Shown here: positions 1-8,373 of the stretch, piece by piece | Layout of the letters: each line of letters starts with the position of its first letter | Numbering within the stretch: position 1 is the first letter of the stretch | Source of the DNA: Camillea tinctor | Taxonomy: Eukaryota; Ascomycota; Sordariomycetes; Xylariales; Xylariaceae | Direction of reading: 5' to 3' | NCBI GenBank assembly: GCA_022578605.1 | Contig: MU394071.1 | Location: 434,001 to 498,000, forward strand | DNA: 64,000 bases | Program-made: the position numbers and the translations under genes | Notes under the pieces: model-generated | The model's input: the letters and a program-made list of their open reading frames with translations, nothing else | What the model was told of the DNA's origin: nothing | The model's database searches: none

Positions 1-21
1 AGAGACACTTCAGGAATAGCG

Positions 22-36
22 CGTAAGCAGGTTGCA
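22..36 (+). repeat. CGTAAGCAG-SY-TGCA motif, copy 1
   Basis: First of three near-identical 15-nt words (CGTAAGCAGGTTGCA). The others are at 186-200 and 1720-1734, on the same strand and flanking the bZIP gene. The variable bases are only positions 10 and 11. The function is unknown; a cis-regulatory site is an inference. Confidence 0.5.
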
Positions 37-185
37 GGAATGGGTGGATCGATATGGGTCAACAGGGGTCTGGTCTGCAGGCAAGATAAGGTTATTATCA
101 TGCAAGCCGATGCAAGCAGGGCCCACCCCGGTCACTCTGAGCGTTGGGGAATCCTAGCCAGCCTAGCGCACCGAAGCATATTAAA

Positions 186-200
186 CGTAAGCAGCTTGCA
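186..200 (+). repeat. CGTAAGCAG-SY-TGCA motif, copy 2
   Basis: Second copy (CGTAAGCAGCTTGCA), about 85 nt upstream of the bZIP start codon. It carries an ACGTAA core, which overlaps the half-site type bound by Yap-like bZIP factors, so autoregulation is possible but not shown. Confidence 0.5.
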
Positions 201-283
201 TCGAGACATCTTACACTTACACTTACACCATACTATACCATACCACAGCATATCATGCATACCCTATCACAACAATACCTCAT

Positions 284-1325
284 ATGAAAATGGAACCGAA
301 TTCCAGCGCCTGCTTGAGCCATGGACAGCCCGAGCCCGATACCGAGCAGCGTCCACCTATCATTATGCAGCAGATGTCACATCAACTCGATATATGGACA
401 AGCAGCGAGGACTGGGCTGGCGTGACAAGCACAGATGAGAGGAGGAGGCTGCAGAACCGTCTCAATCAGCGAGCATATCGTCAGTCACATGTCATCCCCT
501 AGCACCCCTTTTAACTGAGTCCACTCTTGCCTGACATGAGGATCGAACCATTCAGGGAGACGCAAGCTGCTGCTCAAGAGCACGACGACAACGGTAGTAT
601 CGCACAAAGCGACATCAAAAGTCACTGGCTCCTTACGCGGACCACCAACCACCATGCAGCCTCAGCCACAGCAACAGCAGCAGCACCACCAGCAGCAACA
701 ACAGCAACAGAAACAGCAAAAGCTCGACGAGGTCGCTACAAAATTGAATATAATCCAACAGCTCTCGGAGCAGGCCTATGCTAGATACTTAGCTCACGAC
801 CTGCGCCCCGAAAACCTCGTGAGGTTGGTGCAGGTCAATATCTTCCATGCTTTACAAGGCAATGCCGACGTACTAAGGCTGTCGACTTCGTGGTTGCTGT
901 GTGATTCCATTTCGCCCTTCGGCCAGTACGGGCCGTCTCCCGCCACCATCAAGACACATCCACACACCTGTCCCGAGAACCTCCGCCCCACCGCACTCCA
1001 GCTCTCGGTGTCGCATCATCCCTGGATCGACTTGCTCCCGTGGCCGGAGCTCAGAAATAATCTCCTCCTCCTGACCCGGGACGAGCTCATCGACGAAGAT
1101 GATCTGTGCCACGACGTTGTCGAGTTCGACTCATCCGTAAGTTGCTCTGATATGGCCGGTTTCATCATCTGGGGCGAGCCGTGGGATCCTCGTGGCTGGG
1201 AGGCTAGCGCGGCATTCCTCCGAAAATGGGCCTGGACACTACATGGCTGTACGAGTATTTTGGAGGCAACTAATCACTGGCGTGAAAAGAGAGGCGAGAG
1301 GAAGTTGAAGCTGCCAACTCAATAA
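284..1325 (+). CDS. bZIP transcription factor with DUF3425 domain
   Basis: Probable DNA-binding regulator of the fungal bZIP/DUF3425 family. Two exons are inferred: 284-479 and 541-1325. The 61-nt intron has donor GTCAGT and acceptor ATGAG, and the joined frame codes for 326 residues. The basic region lies near residues 51-66 (DERRRLQNRLNQRAYR), with the N-x2-x-Q-R-A-Y-R signature of Yap-like factors, and the intron cuts directly after it. A Gln/His-rich stretch follows the ATG-coded Met at 654, then the DUF3425 region (LAHDLRPENLVRLVQVN, HPWIDLLPWPELRNN, GFIIWGEPWDPRGWE). The leucine zipper is poor, as is common in this family. Members often lie near secondary-metabolism or stress genes; the target here is unknown. 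The family call is safe; the exact intron is moderately sure. Confidence 0.85.
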
Positions 1326-2173
1326 AGCAACAACAAATGGGGTATGAACCATGAAAATGCATGATAGATGACTAATATACCGTGGAATGGTTCTATATTG
1401 TAAGAATAATGGCCGAGAGCCGTCCCTATGGGTGGCTTTCACTATAGGTGTATTACTGATACCGCCTCTGTCACGTATATGCCAAAAATTGATATCATAC
1501 AAAATGACACTAGCTATACGAATTTAGTAAAAACCAATGCTGGATTTCGGAAGAGTTCTCGGTCACCGCCAGGGTGAGAAGAACCTCAATGTCACTTCAA
1601 GTTGGCAAAAATAAAAGAATAACGTGAGTGTATATACTAAGTGCCATGTGATCGATACCCCTGATTGCGGCTTAGAACAGTCTTTATTAACATTGTGAAC
1701 AGCCTCGGGTTACTTGGCACGTAAGCAGCCTGCATTAGCGGGAGTATACTCGTCACCGGGAGGAACAGAGCCAAGAGCTTGAACACTGGCATCTGCCGGG
1801 ATCGATCATCTGAATATCTGTGGGCTGTGCTCCGGGCCTGCTCCGGACCTGGTAGAGCACAGTCTTGCCTGTTGGCTGGTTTGGCAGGTATACGCGTTCT
1901 TATCCATTTGACAAGATATTGAAGCCTGATGAGTTGCTATAGAGTTACAAGTTACCAATATAGTGTAGCTATCGGAACATCTACGGCTCCTTGGCGAAAA
2001 TGAAGCAAATGGTAACGATGAGTGCGTAGACTGACATCAGCAGATCGATACTTGGAAGATGAGAGGACTGGTCCAACCATTATAAGTCAAAGACACCGGC
2101 CAACAGAAGAAGCTCTATCTCTGCAGGCATTCATCTCCTCAGCCCATTGACCATTGACTAAATCGACATCAGC
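1326..2173. other. Intergenic, bZIP gene to hydrolase gene
   Basis: No gene is supported. It contains the third CGTAAGCAG motif (1720-1734). A possible TATA-like TATAAG lies near 2081, about 90 nt before the hydrolase start. Confidence 0.6.
1720..1734 (+). repeat. CGTAAGCAG-SY-TGCA motif, copy 3
   Basis: Third copy (CGTAAGCAGCCTGCA), about 440 nt upstream of the alpha/beta-hydrolase start codon. It therefore lies between the regulator gene and the enzyme gene, both transcribed rightward. Confidence 0.5.
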
Positions 2174-3223
2174 ATGATGAAGATGCCAAACGTTAGACTT
2201 GCTGCCCTCGGTGCGACCGTTCTCCATTCCTTTTCGGCAACTGCACAGAACATGTCCTACGGAGCCGACAATTTCTACCGTAGTGACAATGTGACAGTTT
2301 GGCCAGTTACCTTCCCGACTCTGTATCGTACCACGGTCGCAGGGAACCTATTCCTTCCGAATGATCTCGACACCACAGCAAATAACTCTGCTATCATTGT
2401 CGGACACCCCATGGGTGCTGTGAAAGAGCAGACCGCAAACCTCTACGCCACCAAGATGGCGGAGCAAGGTTTTGTCGCCCTATCCATCGACGTCCCGTTC
2501 TGGGGCAACAGCGAAGGCGAGCCGCGCAACGCCGTGTCCCCCGACTTCTACGCGGAAGGGTTCAGCGCCGCAGTCGACTACCTAGGGCTGCGTGACTTCG
2601 TCGACCGCGAGCGCATAGGCGCGATCGGCATATGCGGCAGCGGCTCGTTCGTGCTCAGCGCCGCGAAGATCGACCCGCGGATCGCGGCGATCGCGACATC
2701 GAGCATGTACGACATGGGCGCCTTCAACCGCGACGGGCTGCGGCACGCGCAGAGCGTCGACCAGCGCAAGGAGATCATCGCCGCCGCCGCGCAGCAGCGC
2801 TGGGTCGAGGCCGCCGGCGGCGCGACCGCGTACACCGGCGGCGCGGCGCAGGTGCTCACGGAGCTCTCGACCGACGTCGAACGCGAGTTCTACGACTTCT
2901 ACCGCACTTCGCGCGCGCTCTTCACGCCGGCCTCCTCGGCGCCGAATCTCACCACCCACCCCACGCTCTCGAGCAACGCCAAGTTTATGAACTTCTACCC
3001 CTTCAACGACATCGACACCATCGCGCCGCGCCCGCTGCTGTTCATCGCCGGCGACCGGGCGCACTCGCGCGAGTTCAGCGAGGACGCGTACGCCCTCGCG
3101 GCGGAGCCTAAGGAGTTGTTTTGGGTGCCGGGGGCTAGCCACACTGATCTGTACGACCGCGTGGAGATGATTCCTTTTGCTAAGCTGGTCGACTTTTTCC
3201 GGACTCATCTTGTCCGCAATTGA
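2174..3223 (+). CDS. Secreted-type alpha/beta hydrolase (YcjY / polyketide-transferase-like)
   Basis: Intronless, 349 residues. The N-terminus (about 1-25, ending SATAQN) looks like a signal peptide. Core fold features are IIVGHPMGAVKEQ near 74-86, the nucleophile elbow GICGSGS at 152-158, the acid AGD at 292-294 and the base PGASH with His323. The elbow has Cys154 where serine hydrolases carry Ser, as in dienelactone hydrolases. This matches the DltD-N/YcjY-like group, which also holds the fumagillin polyketide transferase Af380; the substrate here is unknown. The coding stretch 2500-3120 is much more GC-rich than the first 300 nt and the flanks. It sits just downstream of a bZIP/DUF3425 gene, so co-regulation is plausible. 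Fold call is sure, function is not. Confidence 0.85.
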   Translation: MMKMPNVRLAALGATVLHSFSATAQNMSYGADNFYRSDNVTVWPVTFPTLYRTTVAGNLFLPNDLDTTANNSAIIVGHPMGAVKEQTANLYATKMAEQGFVALSIDVPFWGNSEGEPRNAVSPDFYAEGFSAAVDYLGLRDFVDRERIGAIGICGSGSFVLSAAKIDPRIAAIATSSMYDMGAFNRDGLRHAQSVDQRKEIIAAAAQQRWVEAAGGATAYTGGAAQVLTELSTDVEREFYDFYRTSRALFTPASSAPNLTTHPTLSSNAKFMNFYPFNDIDTIAPRPLLFIAGDRAHSREFSEDAYALAAEPKELFWVPGASHTDLYDRVEMIPFAKLVDFFRTHLVRN

Positions 3224-3822
3224 GTTGGAGTTGGCTTCAGGATATTGAGTATGTTACCTAGTCTTTGTATTCAATATCACTGTCCATGCTCAAACTCTGT
3301 AATACAGTATGATGGCACATATTTCTGCTTACGAGAAGCAAAACCTCAGTAATTTCTGTTGGTTTCAGTGAGGGCATCTATGAATCATAATATATGTTCG
3401 ATCATTTTTTAACAGCCGCTTCACTTTTAGATTATATCAAGGTGCTAATTAATACAAATATTGTCTGAATGGCTTTCATATGAAAATCCTTTTTACTGGA
3501 AAACATTATTATAGCTTGAAGATTTAAGGTATTATGACCTACGTAGGTAGTTCATAAGGGAAATGAAATATATACCTTTTTCAGCTGTCTACGCCAACAT
3601 AAAACGAGTAGCATTGAAATAAGATGTTTAAATTAATATACCTACTCTGTAGAGTTGCACTGATAGGCTTCTATAGCCTCCACACTTTTGACATCTAACC
3701 TAAGCCCCCATCCCTTCTCCTCCCTTATTTACAACCCCTAGTTTTCAATGTTCTACAAAACACTCCCACTCAGAGAGCTTAAGTACTAACTAAGTAAGGT
3801 AAGTGATGTGTTTTTGCTCGAA
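3224..3822. other. Intergenic, convergent 3' ends
   Basis: AT-rich spacer between two converging genes. No gene, tRNA or clear repeat seen. Confidence 0.6.
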
Positions 3823-4824
3823 TTATTGGTGAAACAAATGCATCCACTCCCTTAGCCTCTGGGTGAAGTTGCTGCTCTTCCGGCCTTGCTCCTTCGTAAA
3901 CCGCACCGGGTGCGGTTCCTTGGGCGGCATACGGACGTTGAGCTCGGAGATGCGCCGACATCCCCCTCCCATACCTCCCCCTCCGCCGTTAATCTCCCCG
4001 ATGCGCGACGCCGGCGGCGCGAGGCTGAAATCAAAGGACCGCACGATGAACTCGCGGCTTTCAAAAATGACCTCCTGGTACGATGACGATGTATCCGCCG
4101 CGTCCGGCTGGATGATGTAAAGCCACAGCTTGTTCCGCAGCTCCGGGCTCATCAGCACTTCGACCAGCGCCTCGGCAGTGCGCCGGTCAATCTCGGAAGT
4201 GCCCCCGTCGAGGAAAAACGCTGCCCCCGGGCCCAGCTGCAGGACGAGCCACATGACCGCCTTGAGACCCCTCTCGAAGCGCCGCTCGTCGTCGTCGTCC
4301 CCCCCTCTCCCATCATCGTACATAAGCCCCCGCATATCGCGCTGTATCAGGGCGCCCTTCTCGCAGACCCCGTCGGGCAGCTCGTGCAGCATGTGCATGA
4401 GCAGGAGAGCGAGGTAGTCTATGGTCTTCGCGGGGACACTGCCGTCCCCTGCCTCCTCCGCCCACGACGCGGGCGGCGCGTGGAACACGCACACCACGTC
4501 GCGCCCCAGCTCGCGCTGCATGCGCCGGCACACGTGCCACGGCAGCAGCCGCACGTGGCTCACCGCCGGCGCCGCGAAGTTGATGTGGCTCCCCCGCGGC
4601 CGGTCGATCCACCGCTGGAAGGCGTCGAAGGCCTCCCGCCGCACCGCCGTCCGCTGCCCGTAGGTCGGCGGGTCGGGGGGCGCCGCCGGGGAGGATACCC
4701 CCCGCGCGCCGAGGAAGGCGGCTAGCTCGGCGATGAGCGAGGCTTTGGTGATGGTGGTGGTGGGCTGCGGGAGGGAGGACGACGATGGGTCTTCGGGTCT
4801 TTGGGGGTGGTGTGGTTCTGACAT
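3823..4824 (-). CDS. Hypothetical fungal protein, 333 residues
   Basis: Intronless, GC-rich reading frame with a start at 4824 and a long T-rich leader upstream (on the minus strand, A-rich). I do not recognise the family. The N-terminal 30 residues are Ser/Pro/Thr-rich and look disordered. The middle has an alternating alpha/beta flavour (DVVCVFHAPP near 110, TIDYLALLLMHMLHEL near 135-150, KAVMWLVLQLGPGAAFFLDGG near 185-207, LWLYIIQP near 235), reminiscent of a degenerate P-loop/STAND NTPase core. No Walker A motif is visible. A Gly-rich run (GGGGGMGGG) sits near residue 280. Codon use is typical of the real genes here, and the opposite-strand frames are shadows. Real gene likely; function unknown. 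Confidence 0.65.
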   Translation of the reverse strand: MSEPHHPQRPEDPSSSSLPQPTTTITKASLIAELAAFLGARGVSSPAAPPDPPTYGQRTAVRREAFDAFQRWIDRPRGSHINFAAPAVSHVRLLPWHVCRRMQRELGRDVVCVFHAPPASWAEEAGDGSVPAKTIDYLALLLMHMLHELPDGVCEKGALIQRDMRGLMYDDGRGGDDDDERRFERGLKAVMWLVLQLGPGAAFFLDGGTSEIDRRTAEALVEVLMSPELRNKLWLYIIQPDAADTSSSYQEVIFESREFIVRSFDFSLAPPASRIGEINGGGGGMGGGCRRISELNVRMPPKEPHPVRFTKEQGRKSSNFTQRLREWMHLFHQ

Positions 4825-7533
4825 GTTGGCTCCCTCCCCCCTATACCTAGGGTTCTGGTTTTGGTTTTTCTTCGTCTTTTTTTCCTTGCTTTTTTGCTTG
4901 GTGCGGATTATGTAAAATCGCGATTATCCTCGGAGAACAATATCTACAAGGCCGACTTTTTTGCGAAGGGGGCTGTACATGGAGTAGTCAACCTATATAA
5001 TATTTTAGGTCATTCCTATCATACGCCCTGCGGCCCAAAGCGACTAGTAATCTGGGGCAGTGGCTTTGTCAGAATGAACAATATTATTCAAGATGATGAG
5101 AAGAAGGAAAGAAAAAAAAGATAGTTTCTTTTTCCTTTTCTTTTGAGTCCCCTGTTCCGTATAGCTTATTAAATAATGAAATGCAAATGAGTTGTAATGA
5201 GAAATGAGGAAGCCCAGACGGATAGGTTTTGCCGGGTCGTTCGCCACTTCAAAGGGGGCTTAGACTTTTGAACAAAAGAACGTTATTTCATTTGCCCTGT
5301 GCACGGAAAACTACAGGACACGTGCGGGCGACCGAGATGCGAGATCTGAAAGAAAAATTTCCGAGCCAAACATTCTTCTTCGTGCGAATGACTCAAATGG
5401 ACCGGCCGCAAACTCTCGAATGTAGATGGCCGAAAAAGGAGGCAGGCGACATTATATGGTGACGATGGGGGCCATTTGTAGGTACATATTTGTCTGTGCT
5501 TTTTAGTCTCAAAATGTTATAACCAATGAGCATCATCATAGTTATTATAAAAGAAACTCATCTGGGAGTCAGGTAAGTTTTATTAAACTTCATTCTATGT
5601 CTATCAGCGAATGTGCCGTAATAAATAAAAACGAATACCTACTTTTGTGTAGCCCAACATCGATCATGCGTAGTGTTGATACATACCACAGGTCCAAGCT
5701 AGGATTGCCCTGACCATATAACACTTGTGAGTTTGTTTGACTCGTTTGATGTGATTGTGACAGTCGCCATTGGTGTCCTTTATACTTTGTGTGCTTCCTG
5801 ATACATAGACTAACGGCTAAATGGCGATGCAAGGGACATTCGACCCAACCTTGAGTCCCGCTGCCACAAGAGTACAAACACCATCGCACAATAGCATCAC
5901 TTCGTAGAAGACCCTCAATTCTTGTACACAAGGTTTTCATGGTAACCTTCTAGTAGTGGAATAAAAAGACATAAGATGCTAGCTTAAGATACTTCGAAGC
6001 TGTGTACCTAGGTAAGCTTCCGTAATATGTAAAGATATTGCTCAAAGAATTGCAGGACCTAGAGCTCCGACGGCTAAACACGTGAAAGCTTAAGAATGTC
6101 ACTGAGGTCAATAAATTCACAAAGACCACTTTAGTATAAGGTCAAGTTGTACGATGCATTGACTACTATTTTAGGAATGAAGAGGTTACTCCAAGCTGTA
6201 AAGCAACGTAGTACAGACAGTTCTATTTATGATCTCCTGCAAGACGCAAGACGGCATCACGATCAATCAGACTCGTCCTTCTTAGGTGTCACGTGACACT
6301 ACAGTATGCCGTCGAAGTTATCCAACAGTTCCTTAGATATCCGATGGCTATCCGACAATTTTTGTAACGCATCAAAGTTGCGGCAAGTTCTTCGCGGAGG
6401 TATTTGAGGTTCGGATTTCCCTGTCTTCGGACTGACTGCCCAACTCACTGGCGTGACATCTACCCAGCACATCAAGGCTTGTCTTATCCAATAAATACAG
6501 TGATCTAATAGATATCTCTTCGTATTAATATAGTTGAGTTGCTGGCGGATGTAATACCCCTGATGATACATAAAGGGGGTGAAAATTTCAGCCACCACCA
6601 TAAGATCAACACTGCTAACATAAGCCTTATACGCAACTAGTTACTAGAGGCTGCATATTAACTATCTCAAAAAATCATGAGTATAGGGGTGTTAAGGGTG
6701 AGAAGTTGATTGAATAATAAGCCCCAGCGCATTAGAACTACCAAGGAAGAATATAGTTTCTTATATTGTATTACATTCGACTTTTAGCTTTGATATAATG
6801 TCTCGACATAGTAGAAGCTGGAAAATATAGGGCATGGTTTTGATAGTTCTTCCATCAGATCAAGGAATATGAAAAAAAATCTAACACAACCTAGTATCAC
6901 TGCTGGAGTTTATAATTTAGACCTTCAGTATTGCGTAATAGCACGAACTCTAGCTGGCACATATGATAAGCACCTTTCTATGCCGGGGAAAGACCAAGGG
7001 TAAAAGGCTATAATAGGAGTCTTTTTCTGATAGTTTCTTGCCCTTAGACTGTGGTCGGCGACGATGTTTAGCGGCTTCTCGTTAGGATATCACCTTGATG
7101 ACTTCTTGACCCCTATCTTTGGCTATGATACCATTTTCCCCTCATGATCAAGTGATCAGATTCGTCATTTACTTAGTCTTCAACCCAAGGGTACGAGTGG
7201 AGGATTGATAGTGTAGTCAGTCAATTGCATGGGTCCTTGGATTATCAAGATCTGAAATCCTATGGCCGGAACTCCATGTATGCATGAGTAGTCTTCTAGA
7301 TGAGATGAACCGGCGATGCTCATCTGGAAGTAGGTTTTGACAGAGTGAACCAACTACATCGAGAAAATTAATATATGAAACAGACCAGTATTAAAAGGAG
7401 AGCTCTACCCCTTATTTTCCTATCTTCTTGACAAACCAACATCAGAATTTACCGCAGACTCGAAACACCAGCATAAACCACTCAAATCTACCCTTCAAAG
7501 GAAATCTAGCCTTTTTATTTATCTATTGCCAAG
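4825..7533. other. 2.7-kb gene-poor spacer
   Basis: Only short frames without coding signature. It contains a 14-bp perfect palindrome with a CACGTG core at 6286-6299 and a TACCTAGGTA palindrome at 6005-6014. No tRNA or transposon ends were recognised. Confidence 0.55.
6286..6299. promoter_or_regulatory. 14-bp palindrome with E-box core
   Basis: GTGTCACGTGACAC is a perfect palindrome centred on CACGTG, the class of site bound by bHLH factors such as Cbf1 or SREBP relatives. No gene start lies within 1 kb on either strand, so its role is unclear. Confidence 0.35.
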
Positions 7534-7737
7534 ATCAAGTACACCACCGTCATTCTCAGTACCCTCCTAGGCGCTGTTCTTGCCGCGCCCGCCCCATGGA
7601 GCGACAAGCGTGAGGCCTCCCCCGAACCTTGGAGCGAGAAGCGAGAGGCGAGCCCTTGGTCTACCAAGAGGTGGTCTACCAAACGCGAGCCTGCGGCTTG
7701 GTCCACGAAGGAGAAGAAGGCTGTTGCAGAGAACTAG
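7534..7737 (+). CDS. Kex2-repeat secreted peptide precursor lacking an ATG
   Basis: The frame encodes 67 residues after a stop at 7507-7509 and contains no Met codon at all. From the ATC at 7534 it reads as a normal secretory leader (IKYTTVILSTLLGAVLAAPA), then a repeat zone. There, PW-S-x units are each followed by Lys-Arg: PWSDKR, PWSEKR, PWSTKR, WSTKR, and a last AAWSTK before EKK. Two of the KR sites are followed by Glu-Ala, the classic Kex2 plus Ste13 (dipeptidyl aminopeptidase) layout of alpha-factor-type pheromone precursors; Kex2-processed repeat proteins and dikaritin RiPP precursors share the KR-repeat plan. Predicted excised peptides would be very short (e.g. SPEPWSE, SPWST). ATC stands where MKYTT... 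would be expected. So initiation is non-AUG, comes from an unseen exon, or the gene is dead. It is not recognisably a Cys-containing Sordariomycete pheromone. Confidence 0.6.
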   Translation: MKYTTVILSTLLGAVLAAPAPWSDKREASPEPWSEKREASPWSTKRWSTKREPAAWSTKEKKAVAEN

Positions 7738-8373
7738 TAAGCCAGAAGACCATGCCACTTTGAATCGCTTTCCTGAGAGTATTCGTCCACTAACTGTCAG
7801 TATTAACAGGAAGATTTACATCTGAGCTTTTCTATGAGCAGATACGATACGCCTTTTGGGTGGTGGGGTGTTTTGGCTAGCTGGTTCGCTCGATACTAGT
7901 CCAGATATGGGATATCACAAATGGGTTTATTTCATTTCTTATCCCTCTATTGAAGGGTAAGGGGTAGGCTTGCCTTCCCTTAAGGATATTTAGTCCGAAA
8001 TTTTTACTTCTTTCATTTTGTAGTAGTGCACTCAACGTACGTTATATGTATAGTAGGTAGCTACGGTTCAAGAGGGAGCATATATTCCACTTACGGTTCT
8101 TCTTACATTCGTTAAACCAAATAGTCAACAAATCTAGAAATAAGATGGATCTAACCCTCTGAACTCCAGATACCTTAACCATAACCCAATACCAATTCTA
8201 ATCTCTACATGGAGAACCCAGTTCATCTTTCCGAGAAGTCACACCAGACCACCATGAAAATAAACTGCTTGATTTGATGGGTTTAAATTGCATTACTCTT
8301 ATAAACGACTAAGACGGATATATGAAGGAAGCTTTCACTATATTATCTTCCTGGATGCTAGGAACTGTCATCA
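7738..8373. other. Intergenic, convergent 3' ends
   Basis: Spacer between the peptide-precursor frame and the end of the broken carboxylesterase. No gene seen. Confidence 0.6.

Noticed and set aside
2582..3208. 208-codon minus-strand frame inside the hydrolase gene
   Set aside because: Arg/Val/Glu-rich shadow of the GC-rich sense gene.
5590..5940. 116-codon minus-strand frame
   Set aside because: No domain, no coding-like codon use, AT-rich flanks.
7374..7533. Upstream exon with ATG at 7374 for the Kex2-repeat peptide
   Set aside because: Its only donor-like site gives a phase that does not join the peptide frame, and the frame stops before the leader.
7534..7737. Classical Sordariomycete alpha-pheromone gene
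   Set aside because: The repeats lack the conserved W-C...G-Q-x-C-W core, so only the processing layout is shared.
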